Positions 45,898 through 56,039 are shown, counted from the first letter of the stretch. The stretch is DNA of 64,000 bases from Brevundimonas denitrificans (GCF_030160755.1 NZ_BSOY01000002.1:1-64000), one strand, 5' to 3'. Program-made: numbers and translations. Notes: a model not told the origin generated them from the sequence alone.

Positions 45898-46809
45898 CTA
45901 GGCGCCCAGCAGCTCTCGTGTCCGGCGCGCGATAGCCGGGGCGTCCAGTTCGTAAACCTTGCGCAGGTAGCGCTGATCACCGACGACGGTGGGATAGATG
46001 TCGTCCAGACCAATCCGGAGAAAGCGTTTGGGCGCTACGCCGGCGCTCATGCAGGCTTCCGCGATCGCGCCGCCGAGCCCGCCGATGATGGTGTGCTCCT
46101 CCACCACCACGACCGCCCTCGCCGCCCCGGCGGCCGCGACCAGTGCGGGATCGAGCGGCTTCACGGTCGCAACCGCATGAACCGCCGCCGAAATTCCATT
46201 TTCGGCCAGCAGGTCTGCGGCCCGTACCGCTTCCTCGACAATCCCGCCCGTCGCGATGAGGCATACATCATCGCCATCGCGAACCTTGCGCGACTGGCCG
46301 AGGGTCACCGATGTCTCGGGCAGTCCCGCCGCGCTCTTGTCCAGCCGCAGATAGGTCGGACCGCGGCGGGCCGACACCTGCCGGGTCAGCTCCGCCGCCT
46401 CCCAGGGATCGCTGGGAGCCACAACGATCATATTGGGCAGCGCCCGCATGATCGCCAGATCCTCGGTTGCGAAGTGAGACATGCCCAGCTGACCATAGGA
46501 AAATCCGCCGCCGACCGACACGATCTTCACGTCCGCGTCGTGGTAGCAGACGTCGTTGCGGATCTGCTCGAGGCACCGCAGGGTCGGGAAATTGCCGATG
46601 GAGTAGGTGTAGACCTGGAAGCCTTCCAGGGCCATGCCGCACGCGATCGCGGTCATGTTCTGTTCGGCCACGCCCGCGTTGATGTAACGGTTGGGGAAGC
46701 GCGCGGCGAAGTCCTGCAGAACCCCGAAGCCCAGATCGCCCGTCACCAGAACGATACGCTCGTCAACGGCCGCCAGCTCGGTCAGGGCCCGGATGAAAGC
46801 GTCACGCAT
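45898..46809 (-). CDS. Transketolase, C-terminal subunit (split type)
   Basis: 303 residues: the pyrimidine-binding and C-terminal domains. VTGDLGFGVLQDFAARFPNRYINAGVAEQNMTAIACG-type start (key part NAGVAEQNM, with the Glu that activates thiamine diphosphate), FATEDLAIMRALPNM, and VVVEEHTIIGGLGGAIAE are typical. With the overlapping upstream gene it makes one enzyme moving two-carbon keto units between sugars. Split transketolases of this sort in glycan loci build unusual sugars or supply precursors. Starts eight bases inside the N-terminal subunit gene. Confidence 0.9.
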   Translation of the reverse strand: MRDAFIRALTELAAVDERIVLVTGDLGFGVLQDFAARFPNRYINAGVAEQNMTAIACGMALEGFQVYTYSIGNFPTLRCLEQIRNDVCYHDADVKIVSVGGGFSYGQLGMSHFATEDLAIMRALPNMIVVAPSDPWEAAELTRQVSARRGPTYLRLDKSAAGLPETSVTLGQSRKVRDGDDVCLIATGGIVEEAVRAADLLAENGISAAVHAVATVKPLDPALVAAAGAARAVVVVEEHTIIGGLGGAIAEACMSAGVAPKRFLRIGLDDIYPTVVGDQRYLRKVYELDAPAIARRTRELLGA

Positions 46810-47665
46810 CGTTATGGCTCCGGTCGGTCGTCAGGGCGATTTCGATAGCATCCAGTTCCGCCATCGCGGCCTCGAACTCGTCGCCCTGCGCGGTTCGATA
46901 GTGCCAGAGGACGGTGTCCTCCATGAAGGAGACGCCCTTGCCCTTGGTCGTGTGGGCGATGATCATGCTGGGTCGCCCAACCTCAAGGGGCAGGCGCCCG
47001 AACAGGGCTGTCATGGCGGCGTGGTCGTGGCCATCGACCTCGCTTACCGCCCAGTTCATTGCCCGCAACTTGTCCGCCAGCGGTTCGAGGGCCAGGGTCT
47101 CCGCCACGGACGCCAGGCTCTGAATCTTGTTGTAGTCGATGATGGCGACCAGGTTGTCGAGCTTGTGGTGGGCGGCGAACAGGAAGGCCTCCCAGTTCGA
47201 CCCCTCGTCACACTCTCCATCGCTCAGGACGCAGACGACGCGATGATCGGCGCCTTTCATCTTGCCCGCCAACGCCATGCCCGTTGCGACGCCCAGGCCG
47301 TGGCCGAGCGATCCGGTCGAGAACTCCACCCCCGGGACGCCCTTGTGGGAGACGTGGCCCGAAAGGATTGAGCCGTTCCCGTAGTAGGTGTCCAGCACCT
47401 CTTCGGAGAAGAAGCCGCGCTCCATCAGGGCGGCGTAAAGGCAGGACCCCGCATGGCCCTTGCTCAGGATGAACCGGTCCCGCTGATCCCACTCCGGACG
47501 GGCCGGATCCACATTCAGCGCCCCGCCGTAAAGAACCGCGATGATATCGGCCATCGAGAAGGCGGACCCGACATGTGAGCTCTTCGCCCGGCTGGTCATG
47601 CGCAGCGCATGTTTTCTCAGCCGGATAGCCAACGCCCGCGTATCGTTGTGTTGGTATAGCGTCAT
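46802..47665 (-). CDS. Transketolase, N-terminal subunit (split type)
   Basis: 287 residues. Thiamine-diphosphate/Mg motif SDGECDEGSNWEAFLFA with the later IIDYNKIQS; SSHVGSAFSMADIIAVLY and RFILSKGHAGSCLYAAL line the active site (His residues kept). It is the pyrophosphate-binding half of a transketolase-like enzyme whose other half is the overlapping downstream gene. Most bacteria carry a fused housekeeping transketolase, so this pair is likely for a special sugar of the glycan (inference). Confidence 0.9.
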   Translation of the reverse strand: MTLYQHNDTRALAIRLRKHALRMTSRAKSSHVGSAFSMADIIAVLYGGALNVDPARPEWDQRDRFILSKGHAGSCLYAALMERGFFSEEVLDTYYGNGSILSGHVSHKGVPGVEFSTGSLGHGLGVATGMALAGKMKGADHRVVCVLSDGECDEGSNWEAFLFAAHHKLDNLVAIIDYNKIQSLASVAETLALEPLADKLRAMNWAVSEVDGHDHAAMTALFGRLPLEVGRPSMIIAHTTKGKGVSFMEDTVLWHYRTAQGDEFEAAMAELDAIEIALTTDRSHNDA

Positions 47666-47753
47666 CTACACAGACCTTGGCTCTTTGCAGGGTTCCTGCC
47701 GGTGAGGTATCGGGGACGGCTCGCCCGCCCACCAGAGGGAATCTTCGCGCGTC

Positions 47754-48548
47754 TCATTTCGCGGTCTGCGCTTCCCGTGAGGTTACGATGGCGTCGGCTC
47801 CCGGAGGCGGCGTCGGCGTCAGCTTCTTCCGGCGGGCGGCGACTTCGACCAGGGACGGCTCGGCGCCCTGGAGCTTCAGCAGGGCGGCGACCCCCCTTCT
47901 GGCGACCGGGCCATGTATCAACGCCGCCGCGGTCAGGGCCACGATGGCGAGGTCGGCAACAACCGACGGTTTGGCGGCATAGAACAGCCCCAGCCTGCTT
48001 TTGCCGGGCCGGACCAGCTGGCTGTAGGCGATGTCGGGGTCGGCGGCGGTGGCGACGATGTCGCCAAGGTCCGAATAGACGATCGAGGCATAGTCCGTCA
48101 CGCCCGGTCGTACGGCCAGCAGTCCGCGTTCGACATCGGTGTACAGGGCGACCTCGCGAGGCACCTGTGGGCGGGGACCGACCAACGACATTTCGCCTCG
48201 AAGGACGTTCCAGAGCTGGGGCAGTTCATCAATCTTGGTCTTGCGGAGAACGGCGCCGACGGGGGTTATCCTGGGGTCGTTGTGACCCGTCGTGTCGCTG
48301 GTGCTGCCCGGGGCCGCCGCGGACATCGAGCGGAGCTTGAAGAGCTGGAAAGGGATCCCATCCCTTCCGACCCGCACCTGCCGGTAGATCGGGTGCCGCC
48401 CGTCGTGCATCCAGACGAGCAGGGCCGCGATCGCAATCACCGGACTGCCCAGAAGCAGCAGCCCGGAAGCGACCGTCACGTCGAGCAGTCGCTTGGCCGC
48501 CATGGAGGCGCGGGCGGTCGAGCCAAGGTCAGATCCCCGGGCCGTCAT
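47754..48548 (-). CDS. Initiating sugar-1-phosphate transferase (polyprenyl-phosphate type)
   Basis: 264 residues. One N-terminal membrane segment ([23 protein letters not shown] region, about 20-45), then the catalytic core [29 protein letters not shown] and GPRPQVPRE, the bacterial sugar transferase signature. It starts a glycan by moving a sugar phosphate from a nucleotide to undecaprenyl phosphate. About 60 extra residues at the C-terminus, including a hydrophobic helix, are unlike PglC. It overlaps the aldo/keto reductase gene by four bases (ATGA). A second such enzyme is at 62295. Confidence 0.88.
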   Translation of the reverse strand: MTARGSDLGSTARASMAAKRLLDVTVASGLLLLGSPVIAIAALLVWMHDGRHPIYRQVRVGRDGIPFQLFKLRSMSAAAPGSTSDTTGHNDPRITPVGAVLRKTKIDELPQLWNVLRGEMSLVGPRPQVPREVALYTDVERGLLAVRPGVTDYASIVYSDLGDIVATAADPDIAYSQLVRPGKSRLGLFYAAKPSVVADLAIVALTAAALIHGPVARRGVAALLKLQGAEPSLVEVAARRKKLTPTPPPGADAIVTSREAQTAK

Positions 48549-49504
48549 GCTGAACCGGTTGACGCCGGGTTTCGCGCCGCGCTGCCCAGTGCCGACAACT
48601 GCATCAGGTCTTCAGCCGACAGCGACCAGTCGAAGGCGCCGCTCATGTCGCTGACCTGTTCGGGAGACTTCATGCCGATCAGAGTCACGCTGGTGGGATG
48701 AGTGTCGAGAATCCACCTGACGGCGAGCTGCGCCACGGTGCGGCCGGGGTATTTCGGCGCAAGGGTCCGGAGCAGGGCGACCGCTTCTTCGCGACGAGCC
48801 TTGCCCTCGCCGTGAAACGCGGAATAGGCGTCGCGCGAACGCCTGTCGTTGGGATCGAACGTCGTGTCCGCCGAATATTTTCCCGACAGGGCTCCCTGGG
48901 CGAGGCTCCCCCAGGACAGGAAGGTCAATCCCCCCGCCTCGATCGCCCTGATTTCCGCGCAACGCTCCCGGTGGATGAGATTGTATTCCATCGAGAAGGA
49001 GACCAGGCCCTCGACAGGATCAGAGGAGATCTCCCGCGGGTCCAGATTGGTCACGCCGAAGGCCCGGATCTTCCCCTGGCGCATCAGATCCTGGAGCGTG
49101 TCCACGATGTCCGGAAGGGGCGTCGTCTGATCCCAATAGTGAAGCTGATAAAGATCGATCCGGTCGGTCCGGAGCCGTTTCAGGCTGCCCTCGACGGATG
49201 ACCGCACCCAGGCGGCGCTGTTGTCATGGAAGGTGGTCTCGCCGTTGCGGCGAACCCCGAATTTCGTGGCGAACACCACCTCATCGCGCCGGGCTTCGAG
49301 AACCTCGCCAAGCAAGGCCTCGGATTTTCCCAGGCCGTAGATGTCAGCCGTGTCGAACAGGGTGACGCCCGCGTCGAATGCCGCGTTGATCGCGGCCTTC
49401 AACCGTTGCTCGTCTGTGTCGCCCCAACCGTGGCCACCCAGCGGACATCCACCGAACCCGAAGCGCGATACTTCAAGGCCGCCGCCCAAGCGAACATATT
49501 CCAT
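48545..49504 (-). CDS. Aldo/keto reductase
   Basis: 319 residues, (beta/alpha)8 fold. GVTLFDTADIYGLGKSE carries the catalytic Asp and Tyr; FATKFGV the Lys; LYQLHYWD the His. VTLIGMKSPEQV near the end is the NADP-binding region. Its overlap with the sugar transferase gene suggests it reduces a sugar intermediate of this locus, though members also act in general detoxification. The substrate is unknown. Confidence 0.85.
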   Translation of the reverse strand: MEYVRLGGGLEVSRFGFGGCPLGGHGWGDTDEQRLKAAINAAFDAGVTLFDTADIYGLGKSEALLGEVLEARRDEVVFATKFGVRRNGETTFHDNSAAWVRSSVEGSLKRLRTDRIDLYQLHYWDQTTPLPDIVDTLQDLMRQGKIRAFGVTNLDPREISSDPVEGLVSFSMEYNLIHRERCAEIRAIEAGGLTFLSWGSLAQGALSGKYSADTTFDPNDRRSRDAYSAFHGEGKARREEAVALLRTLAPKYPGRTVAQLAVRWILDTHPTSVTLIGMKSPEQVSDMSGAFDWSLSAEDLMQLSALGSAARNPASTGSA

Positions 49505-49552
49505 CGGCCACCACGGTTGTTATCCCCACGCCGGAAGGCGCGGGAGGCAGGG

Positions 49553-50449
49553 TCAGGCCGCCTTGCGGAACCAGCGGCCGCCGCGGCCGTCCGAACACAA
49601 TGTAACATTCAGGCCGTTTGCAGCCACGAACTCATCAACCGCGCGTTTCGCTCCGATGCAGCTGTCATAGTCGTCGATGATCACGACGCCGCCCGGCTGA
49701 ACTTTTTCGAACAGGCCTTCCAGGCAGACCTTCGTGGACTCGTACCAGTCGCCATCGATGCGCAAGATCGCCAGCTTCTTGATCTCGTCACGTGAGGCCG
49801 GGACGGTGTTCTCGAACCAGCCCTTCACATATTCGATCCGGTCTTCGGGCAGTTTGAACTTGCCCAGCGTCACGGCCCGAACTTCTTCCAGGGCGCCGAA
49901 GCAGGAGCCTTTGGGAAGGGGGCGGACATGGTCCCCGGTGTCGCCGTTGGCGACGAAATCACGTTCGCCCGGCTCGGGCAGCCCCTCATAGGAGTCGAAC
50001 AACCAGAGTTTGCGCGGCGGTGCGCCGGCGGCGAACGCAGACATGCCCAACAGGCTGGCGCAGCCGCCTCTTGCGACGCCGAGCTCGGCGAAATCGCCTT
50101 CGACGCCGGCGGCGTTGACGCTCTGGGCTGCCCGGTCAGTGGCTTCAAGCCCACCGGCGCCCACCAGCGAATACGGCATCACCGCGTGAACCCGCTTCAC
50201 CCGCGCCCACTGCTCCGCATTCAGGAACTTCAGGGTCAGGAAATTGCCGACCCAGTAGCCGGTCCTGACGACTTCCTTATAGATGGGGAAGGTGGAAGCG
50301 TAGAACTTGTCGAACGTGCGCGCCGGCAGGACGGCTTCCAGCAGCTTCAGAACAGGCTTCAGGAAGACTGCCTTCATCACGACGCCAAACGAGCGCTGAG
50401 GAACGGGTGCGACCGGGAAATGGCCGTCAGAGGCTTGATTCATTGTCAT
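49553..50449 (-). CDS. TylF/MycF-like sugar O-methyltransferase
   Basis: 298 residues. GDFAELGVARGG is the SAM-binding loop; LWLFDSYEGLPEPG, LRIDGDWYESTKVCLE and VVIIDDYDS give the Mg-binding Asp residues and base of the macrocin O-methyltransferase family. Members put a methyl on a sugar hydroxyl of a glycan or macrolide. The first 95 residues form an extra helical part common in glycan-locus members. It is the first gene of the minus-strand group 45898-50449. Confidence 0.87.
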   Translation of the reverse strand: MTMNQASDGHFPVAPVPQRSFGVVMKAVFLKPVLKLLEAVLPARTFDKFYASTFPIYKEVVRTGYWVGNFLTLKFLNAEQWARVKRVHAVMPYSLVGAGGLEATDRAAQSVNAAGVEGDFAELGVARGGCASLLGMSAFAAGAPPRKLWLFDSYEGLPEPGERDFVANGDTGDHVRPLPKGSCFGALEEVRAVTLGKFKLPEDRIEYVKGWFENTVPASRDEIKKLAILRIDGDWYESTKVCLEGLFEKVQPGGVVIIDDYDSCIGAKRAVDEFVAANGLNVTLCSDGRGGRWFRKAA

Positions 50450-50872
50450 GGGGCTCTCCTACAATAGGCCATACCGCAGGTCTACAGCCGCTGGTCATCA
50501 AAATTTTGGGCCTGAACGTTCAAGTTGGGCCCCTCGACCGTTTGGGTGAAAATAGAGGAAGAAAAGACACACTCCGGGGTCGGGTATCTTTCACTAAACC
50601 TTCACAGGGCAGAGATCGTCCAAGGTCAACGGGCATCGCAGTCGCCCTGGGCGATATTCGTTGCCGGTCATTCTCCGATCGCGTCTTGCGGCGGACTTTC
50701 AATCGATCAACCGGGCGGCCGGCAAGCTCATCGCCAACGCATCAACCACCTTGTCTGGGATCGCTACAGGTTGCATAAGACGCCCTGTGTCGTGAGGGAT
50801 GCGTCCGTCGTCTTGCGCGGAGCGGCAGCCGCGGGGCCAGTCGTGGGCCGCGGCCGCTGGAGGTGAGTTGTG
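50450..50872. other. Divergent promoter region, 423 bases
   Basis: Separates the minus-strand group led by the methyltransferase from the plus-strand WbpM-like gene. A frame of about 113 codons (50525-50866) is open but has no conserved pattern and looks like chance. GGAGGTGA at 50859-50866 is the ribosome site of the next gene. I see no clear hairpin or operator. Confidence 0.5.
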
Positions 50873-52780
50873 ATGCCGGTTATTGTTGCCAAGCTGACCG
50901 CAAGGTCAGCCGTCCGCGTGCTCGCGCTCATGCTTGCCTACAGCATGGTGTCATTCCGCGACATCAATCTTGTCGTGCTGGGCGAGGCGGTCCGGGTGAT
51001 CTGGCCCTACCTCACGGTCTTCGCCGTCTCGGGTCTGGGCTACGATGTGGCGACCCGCAGCTGGCGCAGATCCTGGCGGTTCACGTCCCTGAGGGACATC
51101 TTCGTGGTGGCCCGCAGCGCCACGCTGATCGTGCTCGTGCTGTTGCTCGCCGTTTTCGTGCTCGACCGCGGGGCCGCCCTGCCCCGTTCGGCGCTGTTCC
51201 TGACATGGATGCTGGACATCGGTATTTTCGGCGGGCTGCTCATGCTGCGCCGGGCCGCTCACGAGAAGACCCTGACCGACGTCTTCGCCCCGTTCCTCGG
51301 ACGCGCCCACATCCCGCACCATCCGCTCATGCTGATCGGAAGCCTCGAATCCACGGATTCGTTTCTTCGGGAGCTCAATCGTGAAAGCGCGCCGAAATAT
51401 CACCCGGTCGGCGTGATCGCGGCCCACGCCGGCGACGTCCGCCACGAAGTCCGGGGCGTCCGCGCCCTCGGCAGCGTGGACGATGCGGACCGTCTCCTTG
51501 AAGACTTTTCACGCGGCGAAGGTGAGCGGTCGGTGCTGTTCCTTGACGGGGCGCTGGCGCCGGCAGACCTCGACGCCGAGCTGCTGGCGCGGCTTCGCCA
51601 ACGCGGCGTGCGGCTTTTGCGCATGAACCGTGTGACTGACCTCGACGCTCCGTTGGGGGTGCTGTCATTCCGCGAACTCGACTTTAACGAGCTGTTGTCC
51701 CGCCCGCCGGTGGTGCTTGACCATGAACGGGTGCGCCGCCTTATCGCGGGCAAGCGCGTTCTGGTGACCGGCGCCGGCGGCAGCATCGGCTCGGAAATCT
51801 GCCGTCAGGTGGCGGCCCTTTCCTGCGCGCACCTCGCGATGCTGGACCACTCTGAGTCTGGCCTGTTTGGCATTGAGCAGGAGATCTCGGACGCCTTCCC
51901 GACCCTTTCGCGCGCACCGCGCCTGGGCAATGTCCGGGACGCCGACCGCATTCGCTCGATCATGATCGACGAACGACCGGAGATCGTCTTCCACGCAGCG
52001 GCCCTCAAACACGTCCCGCTGATGGAGTCCCACCCCGGCGACAGCGTCCTCACCAACGTCATCGGCAGCGCCAATGTGGCTGACGCCGCGGTAGCGGCCG
52101 GCGCCCGCAACTTCGTGTTCATCTCGACGGACAAGGCCGTCGATCCTCCCAACGTCATGGGGGCGACGAAGCGCCTCGCTGAACGAACCGTCTGCCAGCG
52201 CCGACGGGTCGGCGGTCCGCGCATCAATGTGGTCCGGTTCGGAAATGTTCTCGGATCGGCGGGATCCGTCGTGCCGACCTTCCTGACCCAGATCGCCCGC
52301 GGCGGGCCGGTGACGCTGACCCATCCGGACATCGAGCGCTACTTTATGACGATCCCGGAAGCCGTCCAGTTGGTGCTGCACGCCACGGCCAAGTCGGACG
52401 TCGATGACGTCGAGGGCGTCCTGGTGCTCGACATGGGCAAGCCGGTGAAGATCATCGAACTGGCCCGGAGACTGATTGAGCTTCACGGCAAGACGCCGGG
52501 CGTGGACATCGAAATCAAGGTCACCGGCCTGCGTCCCGGCGAGAAGATGACCGAAGCGCTGTTCGACACCACGGAGACGGCGAGAGAGTGCGAACCCGGT
52601 CTGCTGGAGGTCGTCGACGACAACGCCCACGTGCGCCTGTCAGACAGCGAGTTGCGACAGCTTGAGGCCAAGGCGAGAGAAAAGGACGACGCCGGTATAC
52701 GGCTGATGCTCTTCAATCTTTTGATGAAGCTCCGCGATCCGGGCGAAGGCAAGGTGAGGCGATTGACCCGTCCTGCCTGA
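50873..52780 (+). CDS. Membrane-bound nucleotide-sugar 4,6-dehydratase (WbpM/PglF-like)
   Basis: 635 residues. Four N-terminal membrane helices (to about 115), a CoA-binding-like Rossmann domain (about 145-270), then an SDR domain beginning VLVTGAGGSIGSEICRQ. AALKHVPLMESHP, the catalytic STDKAV and NVMGATKRLAE are the WbpM/FlaA1 signature (Lys in MGATKR, Met in place of Tyr as usual). It turns UDP-GlcNAc into the 4-keto-6-deoxy sugar, the substrate of the PglE-like aminotransferase at 60487. ATG 50873 has GGAGGTGA seven bases upstream; the overlapping GTG 50870 is less well placed. Confidence 0.9.
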   Translation: MPVIVAKLTARSAVRVLALMLAYSMVSFRDINLVVLGEAVRVIWPYLTVFAVSGLGYDVATRSWRRSWRFTSLRDIFVVARSATLIVLVLLLAVFVLDRGAALPRSALFLTWMLDIGIFGGLLMLRRAAHEKTLTDVFAPFLGRAHIPHHPLMLIGSLESTDSFLRELNRESAPKYHPVGVIAAHAGDVRHEVRGVRALGSVDDADRLLEDFSRGEGERSVLFLDGALAPADLDAELLARLRQRGVRLLRMNRVTDLDAPLGVLSFRELDFNELLSRPPVVLDHERVRRLIAGKRVLVTGAGGSIGSEICRQVAALSCAHLAMLDHSESGLFGIEQEISDAFPTLSRAPRLGNVRDADRIRSIMIDERPEIVFHAAALKHVPLMESHPGDSVLTNVIGSANVADAAVAAGARNFVFISTDKAVDPPNVMGATKRLAERTVCQRRRVGGPRINVVRFGNVLGSAGSVVPTFLTQIARGGPVTLTHPDIERYFMTIPEAVQLVLHATAKSDVDDVEGVLVLDMGKPVKIIELARRLIELHGKTPGVDIEIKVTGLRPGEKMTEALFDTTETARECEPGLLEVVDDNAHVRLSDSELRQLEAKAREKDDAGIRLMLFNLLMKLRDPGEGKVRRLTRPA

Positions 52781-52904
52781 CCAAGGCTCAGGCAGGTTCC
52801 AAGGCCCGCACGAAAATCCAAGGGGAGTCGGGCGGTCCCTAATGCTTTTATCTGCCCTTCCAACATGATAGGCAACCGGCCACCAATCCTTCAGGCGAGA
52901 CTAA

Positions 52905-53603
52905 ATGTTCCGAAGATTTAAAGTCCTTGCCGCCCTCGCGACGGCCGCCGTTCTGGCAGGCTGTGCGGGGCCCCGCATGGATATCAACGAAATGACGGCG
53001 GCCCAGCCGGTCGATCTCCAGACCGTCCGGGAGGTCGCCGCGCCGACGAACGAATATCGTATCGGCGTGGGCGACAAACTCGACGTCCGGGTGTTTCAGG
53101 TCGCGGATCTGTCCTTTGAGGAGCTGGTGGTCGACACCTCAGGCAATATCAACCTGCCGTTGATTGGCGCGGTGCGCGGCGCCGGCCGGACCGCGGGCGA
53201 GATGTCGACCGACATCGCCGGGCGCCTGGCGGCTCAGTACCTGCGGGATCCTCAGGTGACCGTCACCGTAACCGAGGCGGCGAGCCAGAAGATCACGGTT
53301 GACGGCGCTGTCACCAAGCCCGGCGTTTACGAGATGCGCGGATCGACATCCCTGCTCCAGGCCGTAGCGATGGCGGAAGGCCCCACCCGGGTCGCCGATC
53401 TGACCAAGGTGGCCGTTTTCAGGAACATTGACGGAAGGCGTTCGGTCGCCGTTTTCGACCTGGCCGCGATCCGTCAGGGTCGAGCGTCTGATCCGCAGGT
53501 CCTTGGCGACGACGTGATCGTCGTGGACACCTCGCGTCTCAGTTCCGCTCTTCGGGAGGTCGTGGGAGCTCTTCCAGCCTTCGCAGCCTTCGCGTACTTC
53601 TGA
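52905..53603 (+). CDS. wza: Polysaccharide export lipoprotein (Wza-like)
   Basis: 232 residues. Signal peptide with lipobox LAGC (Cys20), then the polysaccharide-export domain (RIGVGDKLDVRVFQVADLS, DPQVTVTVTEAASQKITVDG) and one SLBB-like repeat. It is shorter than Escherichia Wza (about 379) and lacks the extra domains and the amphipathic outer helix, as in the short exporters of Caulobacterales. It forms the outer-membrane end of the export path together with the Wzc-like gene 165 bases on. Confidence 0.88.
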   Translation: MFRRFKVLAALATAAVLAGCAGPRMDINEMTAAQPVDLQTVREVAAPTNEYRIGVGDKLDVRVFQVADLSFEELVVDTSGNINLPLIGAVRGAGRTAGEMSTDIAGRLAAQYLRDPQVTVTVTEAASQKITVDGAVTKPGVYEMRGSTSLLQAVAMAEGPTRVADLTKVAVFRNIDGRRSVAVFDLAAIRQGRASDPQVLGDDVIVVDTSRLSSALREVVGALPAFAAFAYF

Positions 53604-53768
53604 CGCCTTCGTAGACTCTTCGTATGGGACGGGGCGCGATCTTTCCGGATTCGCTCCGCTCCGGCCGAGAGAGCCGGTACCGGCGATTTTATGGTACGCA
53701 ATCACGGGTGCGATACGCGCTACCCGAAAATCATGCGGTTAGGCCGCAACTTGTGATGGACAGCACTG

Positions 53769-56039
53769 ATGTTGGGTGACAATTCTTTCTCTGGAGATCA
53801 GGGACCCTGGCCTGAGAAGGGGGCGACCAGCCCTCGGGAATTGTCTTCGGACGCTGCCCGCGGAAGCGGTTGGGCGGACAAGTCGGAGGAACTCCCGCTT
53901 GTCGATCTCGCCACCTATTGGCGGCTGGCGCTCAAATATCGTTTCCTGATCATCGGTTGCTTCCTCGGCGCCCTTGTCGTCGGCGCGACCCTCACGCTGC
54001 TCATGACGCCGATCTACACGGCGCAGGCGACTCTCCAGATCGACCGGGAGGCGGCGCGAGTCCTCGACTCCGAAGATGTCGCTCCCAGAGAAAACATGAT
54101 GCAGGGCGAGGAATTCTTCCAGACCCAGTACGGCCTGTTGCGTAGCCGGTCGCTCGCGGAACGCGTGATCGAGAGCCTCGGGCTGGCGAGTTCCAACGCC
54201 GCCCTTGAAGCGATGGGTATCGAGGCGCCTGAAGCCGGAGGCACTGCCGCCTCCCAGGCCGCGCGCCGCAAGGCCGCAGCCCTTGACGCCCTCCAGGCCA
54301 ACCTTAGCGTCTCCCCCGTTCGCGGCTCGAGGCTGGTCGCGGTCGGCTATGACAACCCCAACCCCGTCGTCGCCGCGCGCATCGCCAACGGTTTCGCCGA
54401 GAATTTCATCCAGTCCAACCTGGACCGGAAGTTCGAAAGCTCGGCATATGCCCGGCAATTTCTTGAGGAGCGGATCGCCCAGACCAAGGAACGGCTGGAG
54501 TCCGCGGAACGGCAGCTGGTCGCCTACGCCGCCAACAATCAGATCATCAACGTCGGCGAGCCCAGCGAAGGCGCTGCGGCGGGCGGCGCGACCGAGTCCT
54601 TGACGTCCAACAATCTGGTCGCGCTCAACAGCGCCCTCGCCCGTACCCGCGCCGAACGCGTCGCCGCTGAGGAACGCTGGCGTTCCGCCCGGACGACCGA
54701 GCTGATGACCCTGCCTGAAGTCCTTCAGAACCCGTCCATCCAGAGACTGACGGAACAGCGGGCGGTCCTGGATGCGGAGTACCAGCAAAAGCTCAGCATC
54801 TATCAGCCGGACTACCCGGAAATGGTCCGTCTGCGGGCCCAGATCGAGGAAGCTGAGGGCCAGATTCAAACCATCGCCGGCAATATCCGCAGCTCCATCC
54901 GCAGCCAGTATGAAATCGCCGCCAGCCAGGAGCGCTCGCTTCAGGCCCAGGTGAACGGGCTGACGGGCGACGTCCTCGACCTGAGAGACCGGTCGATCCA
55001 GTACAACATCCTCCAGCGCGAACTGGATACGACCCGCACCCTCTACGAAGGTCTGCTGCAACGCTACAAGGAGGTCGGCGTCACGGGCGGCGTCACCGCC
55101 AACAACATCTCGATCGTCGATCTCGCCACCCCGCCGGACTCGCCGTCGAAGCCCAATCTGCTGTTGAACATGGTGTTTGCGGCCCTGCTCGGCCTCGGCC
55201 TCGGCGGTCTGGCGGCCCTTGTTCTGGAAGCGCTCGACGAGACTCTGGCGACACCCGACGATGTCGAGAAGAAGCTGGGCATCGCGGTGCTCGGGGTTGT
55301 TCCCCTGCTCGAGAAGGGAGAGACCACCGCCAGCGCGCTTTCCGACATCCGATCCGGGTTCTCGGAGGCCTACTATTCGCTTCGAACGGCGCTGCAGTTC
55401 TCGACCCCCGACGGCGCGCCCAGCAGTCTGCTGGTCTCCAGCGCCCGTCCGGCCGAAGGCAAGTCAACCACCGCCTATGCCGTCGCGCTCAACCTCGCCC
55501 GCGTCGGCAAACGGGTCCTGCTGGTCGATGGCGACCTGCGCAATCCGTCCATGCACCGCGTGGTGGGCGTGGAGAACGAGCGCGGCATGAGCAACCTGCT
55601 CTCCGGCTCGGCGGATCTGGCTGGGGTCGTGCAGCACACCCGCCAGGAGAATCTGTTCTTCATCCCCTGCGGCCCCCTGCCGCCCAACCCGGCCGAACTC
55701 TGGGGCGGTGACCGACTGCGCCAGTTCCTGACCGAGACGCGCAACAATTTCGACCACGTGATCGTCGATGGTCCGCCGGTGCTGGGCTTCGCGGACGCCC
55801 CGATGCTGGCGGCCGCTGTCAGCGGCGTCCTCTTCGTGCTGGAATCCCGCGGCACCCGCCGGGGTCAGGCGCGCGGAGCCCTTCGGCGCATCCAGGTGGG
55901 CCGGGCCAACCTGCTCGGTGCGGTGCTGACGAAATTCAGCGCCAAATCGACCTCCTATGGCGGCTACGATTACGCCTACGACTACCATTACGGCGCCGAA
56001 CCTGAAGCCAAGGGCGGCAAGAAGGGCAAGCGGGGTTGA
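53769..56039 (+). CDS. wzc: Polysaccharide co-polymerase / tyrosine autokinase (Wzc-like)
   Basis: 756 residues. A cytoplasmic start, first membrane helix about 60-80, a long periplasmic coiled-coil part (about 200-420), a second helix (about 465-485), and a BY-kinase domain. Walker A is SARPAEGKSTTA, Walker A' is VLLVDGDLRNPS and Walker B VIVDGPPVLG. The tail has a tyrosine cluster (YGGYDYAYDYHYG) for autophosphorylation and a Lys/Gly-rich end. It controls chain length and export with the Wza-like protein. The next gene starts with TTG over its stop. Confidence 0.92.
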   Translation: MLGDNSFSGDQGPWPEKGATSPRELSSDAARGSGWADKSEELPLVDLATYWRLALKYRFLIIGCFLGALVVGATLTLLMTPIYTAQATLQIDREAARVLDSEDVAPRENMMQGEEFFQTQYGLLRSRSLAERVIESLGLASSNAALEAMGIEAPEAGGTAASQAARRKAAALDALQANLSVSPVRGSRLVAVGYDNPNPVVAARIANGFAENFIQSNLDRKFESSAYARQFLEERIAQTKERLESAERQLVAYAANNQIINVGEPSEGAAAGGATESLTSNNLVALNSALARTRAERVAAEERWRSARTTELMTLPEVLQNPSIQRLTEQRAVLDAEYQQKLSIYQPDYPEMVRLRAQIEEAEGQIQTIAGNIRSSIRSQYEIAASQERSLQAQVNGLTGDVLDLRDRSIQYNILQRELDTTRTLYEGLLQRYKEVGVTGGVTANNISIVDLATPPDSPSKPNLLLNMVFAALLGLGLGGLAALVLEALDETLATPDDVEKKLGIAVLGVVPLLEKGETTASALSDIRSGFSEAYYSLRTALQFSTPDGAPSSLLVSSARPAEGKSTTAYAVALNLARVGKRVLLVDGDLRNPSMHRVVGVENERGMSNLLSGSADLAGVVQHTRQENLFFIPCGPLPPNPAELWGGDRLRQFLTETRNNFDHVIVDGPPVLGFADAPMLAAAVSGVLFVLESRGTRRGQARGALRRIQVGRANLLGAVLTKFSAKSTSYGGYDYAYDYHYGAEPEAKGGKKGKRG

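Noticed and set aside
50525-50866. A 113-codon frame before the WbpM-like gene
   Set aside because: No conserved pattern, no ribosome site of note, and codon use unlike neighbours; treated as part of the promoter region.
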